Positions 1-8,701 are shown, numbered from the stretch's first letter. The stretch: 64,000 bases of DNA from Ulvibacter litoralis (GCF_900102055.1 NZ_FNBA01000001.1:1258204-1322203), one strand, 5' to 3'. A program made the numbers and translations. The notes: generated by a model not told the origin, from the sequence alone.

Positions 1-1
1 G

Positions 2-1207
2 CGACCTATTTCGTTGCGATTGCTACTACACTCGGTTGGTTCGTTTCTGTATTACGGCTTGGGCGGACTATGTCTTTCTATTTTTAGTGTGTTGTTAATG
101 CCGTTGATTCCACTGAGCAAAAAAGTGAAAATGTTGGGCTTTCATAAAGTGATTTCGAAATTTATGAAATCTGTTTTATACACCAACCCTTTTGTTAAAA
201 AACGAATCGTTAATGTAGGAAACGAAACCTTTGAAAAGCCTGGAATTATAATCGCGAACCATACGTCGTTCTTAGATATTTTGGCAATCGGAATGTTGCA
301 TCCTAAAATCATTTTCTTGGTGAACGATTGGGTGTATAATTCGCCTATTTTCGGAAAAGCAGTGCAATTGGCAGGTTTTTATCCTGTCTCCAACGGAATT
401 GACAATGGCGTAGAGCATTTGCAGGTAAAAGTTGCGCAAGGCTATTCGTTAATGGCATTTCCAGAAGGGACGCGTTCTACGACCAATAAGGTGAGACGAT
501 TTCACAAAGGCGCCTTTTTTCTTGCGGAGAAATTGAGTTTAGATATTATTCCCGTGCTTATTCATGGGAACTCTGAAGTACTTCCGAAGGGCAGTTTTGT
601 AATTAGAAATGGAAGTATTACCGTTAAAATTTTGGATCGAATTACTTCGGGAAATGACACGTTTGGAACAACCTACAAGGATAGAACAAAGCGTATCAGC
701 GCCTATTTTAGAACAGAATTGGAAGCATTACGAAACGATATTGAAGGGGAAACGTACTTTCATGATTTGATAAAATTAGAGTATCGGTACAAGGGAGATG
801 CTTTGTATGCATGGGTTAAAAACGACTTGAAAGCAAACGCAGCGGTGTATAAAACGGTGATGGATACATTGCCCAAAAACGCCAGTATTGTAAATCTTTC
901 TGAGAACAAGGGTGTATTAGACTTCTTGTTGATGCTAGATAGTACCGACCGTAAAATTTGTACCTACATCGAAGATGAAGAGGTGAGAGTGATTGTTGAA
1001 AATAGTTTTATAACCGAGCATTACAAGCGATTAACGTTTGCTGCTTCTGAAAAAGAGGCATTGGATTTTCCTGGACATTTTTATATTTTAAATGCTTCGG
1101 AAAGTGCTACAGCATTGTTGAATGATGTTAAGAAGTCTTCAGATTTAGACTTTCAAATTGTTTTTCAAAACCATAAACTTAGTATCTTTAAAAAAACAGA
1201 AGAATAG
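2..1207 (+). CDS. C-terminal part of fused MMPL transporter / lysophospholipid acyltransferase / methyltransferase-like protein (5' partial)
   Basis: The frame is open to the window edge, and the first visible residues form a hydrophobic stretch, so this is the tail of a longer protein rather than a gene starting at the TTG at 14. Counting from that TTG, a PlsC-type acyltransferase domain follows: NHTSFLD at residues 82-88 is the HxxxxD catalytic motif and FPEGTRS at 149-155 the substrate-binding motif. Residues of about 240-397 occupy the place of a class I SAM methyltransferase domain in a known flavobacterial trifunctional family (MMPL exporter, acyltransferase, methyltransferase), but no glycine-rich motif I is obvious. 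In that family the protein sits in lipid or polyene pigment clusters and probably acylates or exports a lipid product at the inner membrane. The next gene starts directly after its stop. The N-terminal MMPL part is inferred, since it lies outside the window. Confidence 0.8.
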   Translation, partial: RPISLRLLLHSVGSFLYYGLGGLCLSIFSVLLMPLIPLSKKVKMLGFHKVISKFMKSVLYTNPFVKKRIVNVGNETFEKPGIIIANHTSFLDILAIGMLHPKIIFLVNDWVYNSPIFGKAVQLAGFYPVSNGIDNGVEHLQVKVAQGYSLMAFPEGTRSTTNKVRRFHKGAFFLAEKLSLDIIPVLIHGNSEVLPKGSFVIRNGSITVKILDRITSGNDTFGTTYKDRTKRISAYFRTELEALRNDIEGETYFHDLIKLEYRYKGDALYAWVKNDLKANAAVYKTVMDTLPKNASIVNLSENKGVLDFLLMLDSTDRKICTYIEDEEVRVIVENSFITEHYKRLTFAASEKEALDFPGHFYILNASESATALLNDVKKSSDLDFQIVFQNHKLSIFKKTEE

Positions 1208-2752
1208 TTGAAGTATCAAGAGAAATATGATGTTGTTATTGTTGGAAGTGGCTTAGGAGGTCTTGTTTCTGCTATTATTCTTGCCAAAGAAGGGAAAAGT
1301 GTTTGTGTATTAGAAAAGAACAATCAGTTTGGAGGAAATCTTCAAACCTTCGTTCGAAACAAAACAATATTTGACACGGGAGTTCATTATATCGGAGGAC
1401 TTTCCGAAGGGCAAAACCTCTATCAATATTTTAAGTATTTAGGAATTATAGATGATATCGAGCTCAAACAACTCGATCAAAATGGATTTGATATTATCAC
1501 CTTTGATGATGATACGGTAGAATACAGACACGGCCAAGGCTACGATAATTTCATTAAAAATCTAGTAGAACAGTTTCCAGAAGAAGAAAAAGCCATCCAT
1601 ACCTACTGTGATAAATTGAAAGAAACCTGTCGTCAGTTTCCGCTGTATATGGTAGAAGTGGGAAAACCTTATTATGAAGATACGAAGGTCTTTGAAATCT
1701 TTGCCAAAGATTATATCGATTCGGTAACGACTAATAAAAAGCTACGAGCAGTACTTTCAGGAAGTAATTTGCTATACGCAGGAGAAGCAGATCGAACTCC
1801 TTTTTATGTGCATGCTTTATCTGTGAACAGTTACATTGAAAGTTCGTATCGGTGTGTCAATGGAGGAAGTCAGATTACCAAAGCATTGTTGAAGCGATTA
1901 AAAGAAGCAGGTGGAGAAGCGTACAAACGTCACGAAGTAACAACGTTTAACCTTATCGATGGAGAAGTAGCTTCAGTAACGCTAGCCAATGGTATAGAAA
2001 TTAAAGGAGATACTTTTATTTCGAATATAGAACCGAAACTAACCATACAGATGGTTGGTGAAGGGAGTTTCCGAAAATCGTATGTTTCAAGAATTAAAAA
2101 TATTGAAAGTACGATGGCAGCTTTCACGTTGTATTTGGTGTTAAAGCCAGGCACTTTTGAATACCTAAACAAGAATTATTACCATTATAAAGATGAAGAT
2201 GCTGTTTGGGATGCGTTTAATTATACGCAAGAAAATTGGCCAAGAGCGTATATGATTTCTATGGGAATCAAGAAAAATTCAGATGGCTACGGCGACAATT
2301 TGACGGCAATGACTTATATGAATTTCGACGAAATGAAACCTTGGGAAGGTACGTTTAATACCGCAGCCGATAAAAATGAACGCGGCCAAACCTACGACGA
2401 ATTCAAAAAAGAAAAAGAAGAGCAATTTATAACTGAAATAGAGAAGAAATTTCCAAACATTCGCGATTGTATTGAGGCGGTGTATTCTTCAACCCCTTTG
2501 TCATATCGTGATTATATAGGAAGCAACCGTGGTTCTATGTATGGATATGTAAAAGATGCAAACAACCCTTTAAAATCGTTTATTTCAGCAAGAACAAAAA
2601 TTAAAAACCTCTATTTCACAGGACAAAGCTTGAATATGCACGGTATTTTAGGTGTTACAATTAGTGGGGTTGTGACCTGTTCATTGCTTTTAGGAAGTGA
2701 ATATTTGGTATCTAAAGTTAAAGAAGCGAATAAGAAAGAAGTAAAAGTCTAA
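1208..2752 (+). CDS. Phytoene desaturase-like NAD(P)/FAD-dependent oxidoreductase
   Basis: This 514-residue flavoprotein has an N-terminal Rossmann FAD-binding motif, GSGLGG at residues 13-18, followed by the acidic residue E36 that normally contacts ribose. The C-terminal FTGQSLNMHG segment and overall length fit the CrtI / retinol 13,14-reductase (saturase) family, whose members desaturate or saturate polyene chains. The start is TTG, one base after the upstream stop; there is no in-frame ATG before the FAD motif, so TTG is the best choice and suggests translational coupling. Its position between an acyltransferase fusion and a cupin argues for work on a lipid or polyene product rather than on carotenoids alone; the substrate is not determined by the sequence. 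Confidence 0.85.
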   Translation: MKYQEKYDVVIVGSGLGGLVSAIILAKEGKSVCVLEKNNQFGGNLQTFVRNKTIFDTGVHYIGGLSEGQNLYQYFKYLGIIDDIELKQLDQNGFDIITFDDDTVEYRHGQGYDNFIKNLVEQFPEEEKAIHTYCDKLKETCRQFPLYMVEVGKPYYEDTKVFEIFAKDYIDSVTTNKKLRAVLSGSNLLYAGEADRTPFYVHALSVNSYIESSYRCVNGGSQITKALLKRLKEAGGEAYKRHEVTTFNLIDGEVASVTLANGIEIKGDTFISNIEPKLTIQMVGEGSFRKSYVSRIKNIESTMAAFTLYLVLKPGTFEYLNKNYYHYKDEDAVWDAFNYTQENWPRAYMISMGIKKNSDGYGDNLTAMTYMNFDEMKPWEGTFNTAADKNERGQTYDEFKKEKEEQFITEIEKKFPNIRDCIEAVYSSTPLSYRDYIGSNRGSMYGYVKDANNPLKSFISARTKIKNLYFTGQSLNMHGILGVTISGVVTCSLLLGSEYLVSKVKEANKKEVKV

Positions 2753-2757
2753 GTTTC

Positions 2758-3645
2758 ATGGGGCAAATTAAGACAATACCTATTGAAAGGGTGCAGAGTA
2801 TTACCAAAAAGGAGTTTGTAGAAAAATACTACAAACCGCAGCGTCCTGTGCTTATCGAAAACCTAACCAAAGATTGGGGTGCTTATACAAAATGGAATTT
2901 AGAGTACTTTCAAGAACACGGAGGGGATCAAATTGTTCCTTTGTACAATAGCGAACCTACCAAAGGGAAACAAAACTCCGCAGCGCCCGTTAAAGAAATG
3001 AAGCTCTACGATTACTTGGAACTGCTAAAAACACAACCTACCGATCTTCGTATCTTTTTCTTTAATATTTTAGACAACTTGCCAGAATTATTAAAAGATA
3101 TAAAGTATCCAGACATCGGACTCAAGTTTTTTAAACGTTTGCCGGTGATGTTTTTTGGCGGAGGCGGTTCTAAAGTATTGCCGCACTACGATATGGACTT
3201 GTCAGATTTGGTGCATTTTCATTTTCACGGGCATAAAAGTGTGACTTTGTTTTCGCCCAAACAAACCAAGTATTTGTATAAAGTGCCATTTGCGGTTCAT
3301 AATTTAGAAACCATCGATTTAGACCATCCCGATTTTGAAACCTATCCAGCATTACACTATTTGGAAGGAATTCAGGTCGAAATGAAACACGGCGACGCCC
3401 TTTACATGCCAAGTGGCTATTGGCATTACATAAAATATCTAGACGGCGGTTTTTCGATTACATTACGTGCATTGCCTCGACACCCAGTGCGTTTGGTAAA
3501 AATGCTTGGCAATGTATTTGTGATGCGCCCTTTTGAAAATATCATGCGAAAGCTATGGGGTCAAACATGGGTAGATCGTAAGGAAGCACGGATTTTAAGA
3601 ACCACTAATGAGAAGGTTCGTAAACGTCAAAAGAGTCATGCGTAA
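2758..3645 (+). CDS. Cupin-like (JmjC/Cupin_8-type) protein, possible Fe(II)/2-oxoglutarate oxygenase
   Basis: The 295-residue protein has the look of the Cupin_8 / FIH-like family. HYD at residues 143-145 gives an HxD metal pair, and H223 in YMPSGYWHYI supplies the third metal ligand after the typical HGDALYMPSG strand. Such proteins usually bind Fe(II) and hydroxylate a substrate with 2-oxoglutarate and oxygen. It is cytoplasmic (no signal peptide). It starts 5 bp after the oxidoreductase and overlaps the following lipoprotein gene by 8 bp, so it belongs to the same operon and probably modifies the cluster product. Metal residues are seen; activity and substrate are inferred. Confidence 0.8.
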   Translation: MGQIKTIPIERVQSITKKEFVEKYYKPQRPVLIENLTKDWGAYTKWNLEYFQEHGGDQIVPLYNSEPTKGKQNSAAPVKEMKLYDYLELLKTQPTDLRIFFFNILDNLPELLKDIKYPDIGLKFFKRLPVMFFGGGGSKVLPHYDMDLSDLVHFHFHGHKSVTLFSPKQTKYLYKVPFAVHNLETIDLDHPDFETYPALHYLEGIQVEMKHGDALYMPSGYWHYIKYLDGGFSITLRALPRHPVRLVKMLGNVFVMRPFENIMRKLWGQTWVDRKEARILRTTNEKVRKRQKSHA

Positions 3646-5320
3646 CAAGTACTATTTTCTATATTTTTTAGGAGGACTTTGTACTCTTTTTGTATTGACG
3701 TCTTGTGGAATTTCAAAATCACTAAAGGACCGTCCAGATGTAGGTAACTATCACGTAAACCTTCCTGAAAGAACCCAGATATCAGATTCTACCTTTGTAC
3801 TTGGAGCTAATTTTTTAACCAAAAACAAACACGGACTTTGGGAATTGTATGTAGAAGGAAATCCTTTAGAGAGAGGAATGGCTATTGGAAGTCTAACTCA
3901 AGAATTACTTCAGAAGCAAGAAAAAGTCTTTTTATCTAAAGTGAACGATTTAGTGCCTTCCAAAACCAAACAAGCCTTGTTGCGAAGCTTTTTAAAATAC
4001 TACAATCGGAAGATGTACAAACACGTTACCGAAGAATACAAAACCGAGATTTATGGTGTATCTCAGTATTCTTCAGACACGTTTAATAGCATTGCACCAC
4101 CGTATCTTCGAGCCTTGTATTTACACAGTGCGCACGATATTGGACACGCCCTGCAAGATTTGGCGTTGGTGGGTTGTTCGTCATTTGCGGTTTGGGATGC
4201 TAAAACAGAAGACGGGGAACTGCTCATTGGACGTAATTTCGATTTTTACGCAGGCGATGCTTTTGCGGAAGAGAAAATTGTGGCGTTTGTAAATCCTTCG
4301 GAAGGGTATAAATTTATGTCGGTTACTTGGGGAGGCATGATTGGCGTTGTGTCTGGAATGAACGATCAAGGACTTACAGTTACGATTAACGCAGGAAAAT
4401 CTAAGATTCCGCTAACTGCTAAAACGCCTATTTCGTTAGTAACACGAGAGATTTTACAATATGCGTCTACCATCGCGGAAGCGATTGAAATTGCGAAAAA
4501 GCGAGAAGTATTTGTTTCGGAAGCGATATTTATAGGAAGTGCCAACGATAAAGAAGCAGCGCTTATTGAAGTTTCTCCACATAAATTAGGGGTGTATGAC
4601 GTTCCGAATGAGCATCAATTGGTGTGTTCCAATCATTTTCAGAGTGACGCGTTTTCAGAAGACAAGCGGAACATTAAACAGATTGCCGAAAGTCATTCGC
4701 AGTATCGCTACGATCGTATGGAAGAGTTACTTTCCGAAGAAAATAAACTGAATCCGACAAAGGCAGTGGCTATTTTACGGAACAAAGAAGGGTTGAACGA
4801 TAAACCAATTGGCTACGGAAACGAAAAAGCATTGAACCAATTATTAGCGCATCACGGCATTGTATTTCAGCCTGAAAAATTAAGAGTTTGGGTGTCGACC
4901 AATCCGTATCAGTTGGGTGAGTTTGTGGCGTACGATTTAAACGAGGTGTTTAAAAATCGAGATGGAACCCCTTCAGAAGAGTCGGTAGCATCTAAAAATT
5001 TAACCATAGCTGAAGATCCTTTTGCGACTTCGGAAGCCTTTCAAAAATATGAAGCGTATCGCGTTTTAGAACGAGAAGTAGAAGCGGCTATTGAAGAAAA
5101 AACGGTGTTGAAAGCCAAAAAACTTTCAGAATTACAAAATTATAACCCCGAATATTGGAAAGCATACTATCTTGCAGGCTACTATTATTATGAACACAAA
5201 CAATTTTCAGAAGCAGCAAAAGCATTTGAAAAGGCAAAAGAGAAAGAGATAACTACCGTTCCAGATCGCGAACGAGTAGAGAAGTATCTTAAAAAATCAA
5301 TTCGAAAAGCAACACAATGA
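3638..5320 (+). CDS. C45-family autoproteolytic acyltransferase/hydrolase lipoprotein
   Basis: An Ntn-hydrolase of the C45 (isopenicillin-N acyltransferase-like) family. From the ATG at 3638 it has 560 residues with a lipoprotein signal whose LTSC lipobox places the acylated cysteine at residue 23. The predicted autocatalytic nucleophile is the cysteine of VGCSSF near residue 180, followed by the GRNFDFY element typical of the family. The C-terminal 70 residues look like a tetratricopeptide-type helical repeat. A longer frame starts at 3608, but that would put eleven charged residues before the signal, so 3638 (8-bp overlap with the cupin gene) is preferred. In C45 enzymes the new N-terminal cysteine forms or cleaves amide bonds on acyl groups; here it may transfer or release an acyl chain on the cluster product in the cell envelope. 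It overlaps the ligase gene by 4 bp. Confidence 0.8.
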   Translation: MRNKYYFLYFLGGLCTLFVLTSCGISKSLKDRPDVGNYHVNLPERTQISDSTFVLGANFLTKNKHGLWELYVEGNPLERGMAIGSLTQELLQKQEKVFLSKVNDLVPSKTKQALLRSFLKYYNRKMYKHVTEEYKTEIYGVSQYSSDTFNSIAPPYLRALYLHSAHDIGHALQDLALVGCSSFAVWDAKTEDGELLIGRNFDFYAGDAFAEEKIVAFVNPSEGYKFMSVTWGGMIGVVSGMNDQGLTVTINAGKSKIPLTAKTPISLVTREILQYASTIAEAIEIAKKREVFVSEAIFIGSANDKEAALIEVSPHKLGVYDVPNEHQLVCSNHFQSDAFSEDKRNIKQIAESHSQYRYDRMEELLSEENKLNPTKAVAILRNKEGLNDKPIGYGNEKALNQLLAHHGIVFQPEKLRVWVSTNPYQLGEFVAYDLNEVFKNRDGTPSEESVASKNLTIAEDPFATSEAFQKYEAYRVLEREVEAAIEEKTVLKAKKLSELQNYNPEYWKAYYLAGYYYYEHKQFSEAAKAFEKAKEKEITTVPDRERVEKYLKKSIRKATQ

Positions 5321-6606
5321 TTCCTGAAATAGAAAAAAAAGCTTCCTACGAAATAAAGGCCTTTCAGGAACAAAAACTGAAAGAAATACTGCAGTATGTT
5401 TCGCAACATTCGGCCTATTATCAGCAAGTATTTAAGGAGAAGAACATTGCGATCGATGCGATTACAGCCTTAGAAGATCTTTCTAAAATCCCGGTGACGA
5501 CCAAAGACGACTTACAAAAAAACAATGATGCCTTTTTGTGTGTTCCAAAGAAAAAAATTATTGATTATGTAACCACTTCCGGTACCTTAGGCGACCCTGT
5601 AACCTTCGCGTTAACCGATACCGATTTGGAGCGTTTGGCGTACAATGAAGCGATTTCATTTGCGTGTGCAGGAGTAGGCGAAGACGATATTTTACAATTA
5701 ATGACTACGATGGATCGCCGTTTCATGGCAGGTTTGGCGTATTTTTTAGGGGCTAGAAAATTAGGTGCAGGAATTGTAAGAGTGGGTTCTGGGGTTCCCG
5801 AATTGCAATGGGATTCTATCCAAAAGTTTCGGCCTAGTTATTTAATTTGCGTGCCTTCTTTTTTGCTGAAACTCATCGAATTTGCACAACAGCACAACAT
5901 AGATTTAAGTACAACAGGTGTAAAAGGAGCGATTTGTATTGGAGAACCTATTCGCAATGAAGATTTTTCGTTGAATGTATTGGCTAAAAAAATTAAGGCC
6001 TCTTGGGATATTGAGTTGTTTTCAACCTATGCCTCTACCGAGATGAGTACTGCTTTTAACGAGTGTGAACAGCATGTAGGAGGGCATCATCATCCAGAAC
6101 TAATTATTGCTGAGGTGTTGGACGAAAACGAGGAACCAGTTGCGGAAGGCGGTATTGGCGAGTTGGTAATTACAACCCTCGGTGTAGAAGCGATGCCCTT
6201 GCTTCGTTTTAAAACGGGCGATATGGTACAAGCGTATTTTGGAAATTGCGATTGTGGGCGAAATACCATGCGTTTGGGACCTGTGGTTGGTCGAAAAAAA
6301 CAAATGATTAAATATAAGGGAACTACCTTGTATCCACCTGCGATTTTCAATGTGTTAAACCAGTTTAGCGCGATAGATGCCTTTGTAATTGAGATCTATC
6401 ACAATAGTTTAGGAACCGATGAGATTTGTATTAAGATTGCTTCGGAAAGTGCTTCGGAAACATTATTGAATGAGCTTAAAAATCACGTTCGGGCAAAACT
6501 TAGGGTGACGCCAAAAATTGAATTCCATAGCCTGGCTGAAATTGACAAAATTCGATTCCCAGCCATGAGCAGAAAGCCCATTCCAATTGTTGACTTACGG
6601 AAATAA
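5317..6606 (+). CDS. Phenylacetate-CoA ligase family AMP-binding enzyme
   Basis: A 429-residue adenylate-forming enzyme of the PaaK type. The P-loop-like motif TTSGTLGDP is at residues 86-94, followed by STYASTEMS (the A5-like adenine-binding segment) and RFKTGDM (A7-like). The family activates an aryl or other carboxylic acid as acyl-AMP and then as a CoA or carrier thioester. Its start overlaps the C45 gene stop by 4 bp (ATGA), so the two are translationally coupled. A C45 amidase/acyltransferase next to an acyl-activating ligase suggests a release-and-reload pair for an aryl acid. It is the last gene of the cluster and converges on a minus-strand gene 8 bp away, with no clear terminator. 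The actual acid is unknown. Confidence 0.85.
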   Translation: MIPEIEKKASYEIKAFQEQKLKEILQYVSQHSAYYQQVFKEKNIAIDAITALEDLSKIPVTTKDDLQKNNDAFLCVPKKKIIDYVTTSGTLGDPVTFALTDTDLERLAYNEAISFACAGVGEDDILQLMTTMDRRFMAGLAYFLGARKLGAGIVRVGSGVPELQWDSIQKFRPSYLICVPSFLLKLIEFAQQHNIDLSTTGVKGAICIGEPIRNEDFSLNVLAKKIKASWDIELFSTYASTEMSTAFNECEQHVGGHHHPELIIAEVLDENEEPVAEGGIGELVITTLGVEAMPLLRFKTGDMVQAYFGNCDCGRNTMRLGPVVGRKKQMIKYKGTTLYPPAIFNVLNQFSAIDAFVIEIYHNSLGTDEICIKIASESASETLLNELKNHVRAKLRVTPKIEFHSLAEIDKIRFPAMSRKPIPIVDLRK

Positions 6607-6614
6607 ACTCAAAA

Positions 6615-7247
6615 TCACCTATTCTCTATAGGTACACTTTCTTGAAGCAGACGCCAGGTATACCCTAATTCGCTCGTTTCATCTATATCGAATACAGAGT
6701 AATTCCGAAGTATTTCATTTGGATTCTTTGGATTGATAGCAATGACTTGTTCTATTTCAGGGAGGTTGCTTTTATGAACTGCAAATCCATTCATTACGGG
6801 TTTCCATTCATTATTTCGAAAAACATACAGAAAATACTTATTAAAATTCGGGTCTTTCAGTTTTGCTGTGAGTAGAATTAATTCCCTGTCGAAGCCTTCC
6901 AGCATTACTTTTGATACGATTCCGCCATGCGTTTTTGGAATTTTTAATTGCGGACACGTATTATTTTCAAAAGAAACAAACGTTGTTTCATTAGCGCGGT
7001 CCACATGTGAAACCTGTGCGTAAAACGGAGTAGCATCTCCTCTAAAATCACCCAAAACGGCGCCTTTAGGGAGTGTGCTAATTGTTTCTAAAGGAATTTC
7101 CTGATGAACTGTTTGGGTTCCTGAGGTGTTAGATACTTCCGTATGTACAGTTTCGTTTCCGCCTCCAATAATTGGTCCGGAGGATTTTGAAGGCGTACCA
7201 CAGCTATAAAGTAAAACTGAAATAGATAAACTTAAAAATCGAATCAT
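6615..7247 (-). CDS. Lipoprotein of unknown function
   Basis: The 210-residue product begins with a short lipoprotein signal ending in LYSC (C16), followed by a Ser/Gly-rich linker to about residue 55 and a beta-rich C-terminal part. I recognise no domain. The start codon overlaps the stop of the upstream universal stress protein gene by 4 bp on the minus strand, so the two are probably co-transcribed and the lipoprotein may belong to a stress-responsive unit. It is probably periplasmic, anchored to the inner or outer membrane. No enzymatic residues stand out. Confidence 0.7.
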   Translation of the reverse strand: MIRFLSLSISVLLYSCGTPSKSSGPIIGGGNETVHTEVSNTSGTQTVHQEIPLETISTLPKGAVLGDFRGDATPFYAQVSHVDRANETTFVSFENNTCPQLKIPKTHGGIVSKVMLEGFDRELILLTAKLKDPNFNKYFLYVFRNNEWKPVMNGFAVHKSNLPEIEQVIAINPKNPNEILRNYSVFDIDETSELGYTWRLLQESVPIENR

Positions 7248-8068
7248 TGAATTCTAAACGTAATTACAGGCATATTGGCATGGTTTACTAAGTCTTCACT
7301 AACACTTCCATTAAAAAAATGTGAGATACCTTTTCTTCCGTGTGTGCTCATCCCTATGAGTTGCGCTTTTGTGTCTTTGGCAAATTGTAAAATTCCTTTT
7401 TCGATAGAAGTATCGTTGTAAATATTAAGTGTGTAATTTTCTGCTCCCATTCCACTTACAAAGTTCTTCATAATCTCATTTGCTTCAAGTGTTGTTTTAA
7501 AATCACTAGGAGTATTTACAAAAAGCAAGTGCATTTTAGCGCCAGCGTTTTTTGCAAATTTTTGGGCTTCATTAAAGCTCCAACGGCATTCTTCAGAAAA
7601 ATCGGTAGCAAAAACAAAATCATTAATTTCGAAAGAGGCATGTGCATTTTTAATCACTAATACAGGAATTGTAGAGGTTCGAACTACTTTTTCAGTATTA
7701 CTTCCAATAAACATTTCTTTAAAACCACTTGCGCCATGAGACCCCATAATAACTAGGTCTATATTGTTTTTTTCTACAGTATTGCTAATGTCGTTGTAAA
7801 TTTCATCATGCCCAATAGCTTCATGTACATCAATTTCTTGCAGGTATGGTTTTTCGAGTAGTTCTGAAAAGTTTTTTTCAGCAAGTTTTATGAAAAAAAG
7901 CGATTCGGGAAGATTGCTAGGATCTGCGCCACGCCCAATGCTTAAAGGCATTTCTAAAGAGTGTAATAAGTAAATTTCGCTGCCGTGTTTTAAAGCAAGT
8001 TCTGCGGCTACTTTTAAGGCATTTTCTGCTTGAGAAGAAAAATCTGTAGGAACTAAAATACGTTTCAT
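7244..8068 (-). CDS. Tandem universal stress protein (UspA family)
   Basis: From the ATG at 8068 the protein has 274 residues and begins MKRILVPTDFSS, the classic first strand of a Usp domain; a longer frame to 8188 only adds an unrelated hydrophobic stretch that overlaps the promoter. Two Usp domains lie in tandem, roughly 1-140 and 145-274. The first carries the complete G-2x-G-9x-G(S/T) ATP-binding loop in GSHGASGFKEMFIGS. In the second, the equivalent loop STHGRKGISHFFNGS has serine at the first glycine position, so the halves may differ in nucleotide binding. Usp proteins act in the cytoplasm in stress survival. A TATTTTTG -7 element lies about 43 bp upstream on the minus strand. Confidence 0.9.
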   Translation of the reverse strand: MKRILVPTDFSSQAENALKVAAELALKHGSEIYLLHSLEMPLSIGRGADPSNLPESLFFIKLAEKNFSELLEKPYLQEIDVHEAIGHDEIYNDISNTVEKNNIDLVIMGSHGASGFKEMFIGSNTEKVVRTSTIPVLVIKNAHASFEINDFVFATDFSEECRWSFNEAQKFAKNAGAKMHLLFVNTPSDFKTTLEANEIMKNFVSGMGAENYTLNIYNDTSIEKGILQFAKDTKAQLIGMSTHGRKGISHFFNGSVSEDLVNHANMPVITFRIQ

Positions 8069-8110
8069 ATGTTTTTTTGATTTGATACTAAAATTGATAG
8101 TATTAAGGTA

Positions 8111-8118
8111 CAAAAATA
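8111..8118 (-). promoter_or_regulatory. -7 promoter element for the universal stress gene
   Basis: On the minus strand this reads TATTTTTG, a full match to the Bacteroidota -7 consensus TAnnTTTG. It lies 43 bp before the ATG at 8068 and is divergent from the rimP promoter about 40 bp away. A convincing -33 TTG is not visible. Confidence 0.5.
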
Positions 8119-8158
8119 AAATGGGTAGAAGTGGTTTTTTAATATTAAAAAAAATTGG

Positions 8159-8166
8159 TATATTTG
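8159..8166 (+). promoter_or_regulatory. -7 promoter element of the rimP-nusA-infB operon
   Basis: TATATTTG matches the TAnnTTTG consensus. A transcript starting a few bases downstream would have a leader of roughly 55 nt before rimP, containing the hairpin at 8191-8217. The -33 region is only a T-rich tract. Confidence 0.55.
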
Positions 8167-8190
8167 CAAAGAATTTGATACACAACAAGT

Positions 8191-8217
8191 AGAGGGGACG
8201 TAAAGTCCCCTCTTTTT
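8191..8217 (+). promoter_or_regulatory. Terminator-like hairpin in the rimP-nusA-infB leader (possible attenuator)
   Basis: A perfect 9-bp GC-rich stem (agaggggac with gtcccctct) closes a 5-nt loop and runs directly into a run of Ts, the form of an intrinsic terminator. It sits between the likely promoter and the rimP start, so it cannot end an upstream gene: the upstream neighbour is divergent. It is a candidate for attenuation of the operon that encodes the elongation/termination factor NusA. Confidence 0.6.
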
Positions 8218-8227
8218 ATAGTAAAAA

Positions 8228-8695
8228 ATGATGCGGGGAAAAGTAACACAACTGCTAGAAGCAGCATTAGAGGAGAACGAATCACTATTTTTAATTGATT
8301 TGTCTATTTCTGAAAGTAATAAAATTACAGTGATACTGGATGGTGATTCTGGAGTAAAAGTGGAAGATTGTATTGCGATAAGTCGCGCTATCGAGAATAA
8401 CTTAGATAGAGAAGAGGAAGATTTTTCGTTAGAAGTGATGTCTTCGGGTATTTCTGAAGGATTAAAAATTCCACGACAATACAAAAAAAATCTAGGGAGA
8501 AGCTTGAAAGTGAAAACACTAGAGGGCCGTACCATAGAAGGAGAGCTTACTCATGTAACAGATACAGAAGTAACACTTACTTGGAAAGCTAGAGAGCCAA
8601 AACCTGTAGGAAAAGGAAAAGTTACTGTTCAGAAAGAAGCCGTGCTACCTTATAAAGAGATTGTTGAAGCAAAAGTGATGGTAAAATTTAACTAA
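8228..8695 (+). CDS. rimP: Ribosome maturation factor RimP
   Basis: The 155-residue protein is a RimP/YhbC homologue needed for 30S subunit maturation. It shows the N-terminal domain with the conserved pattern [11 protein letters not shown] and [11 protein letters not shown] (where many RimP have VSSPGLDRPL), and a C-terminal SH3-like barrel. Two ATGs stand in a row (8228 and 8231); either could be used. It is the first gene of rimP-nusA-infB, an arrangement conserved across bacteria, with 6 bp to nusA. The SSPG motif is altered to SSGI, common enough in this phylum and not a sign of decay. Confidence 0.93.
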   Translation: MMRGKVTQLLEAALEENESLFLIDLSISESNKITVILDGDSGVKVEDCIAISRAIENNLDREEEDFSLEVMSSGISEGLKIPRQYKKNLGRSLKVKTLEGRTIEGELTHVTDTEVTLTWKAREPKPVGKGKVTVQKEAVLPYKEIVEAKVMVKFN

Positions 8696-8701
8696 AATAT
8701 T

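Noticed and set aside
8069..8188. Upstream extension of the universal stress protein
   Set aside because: The family starts at MKRILVPTDFSS; the extra residues overlap the promoter region and a Usp domain has no such leader.
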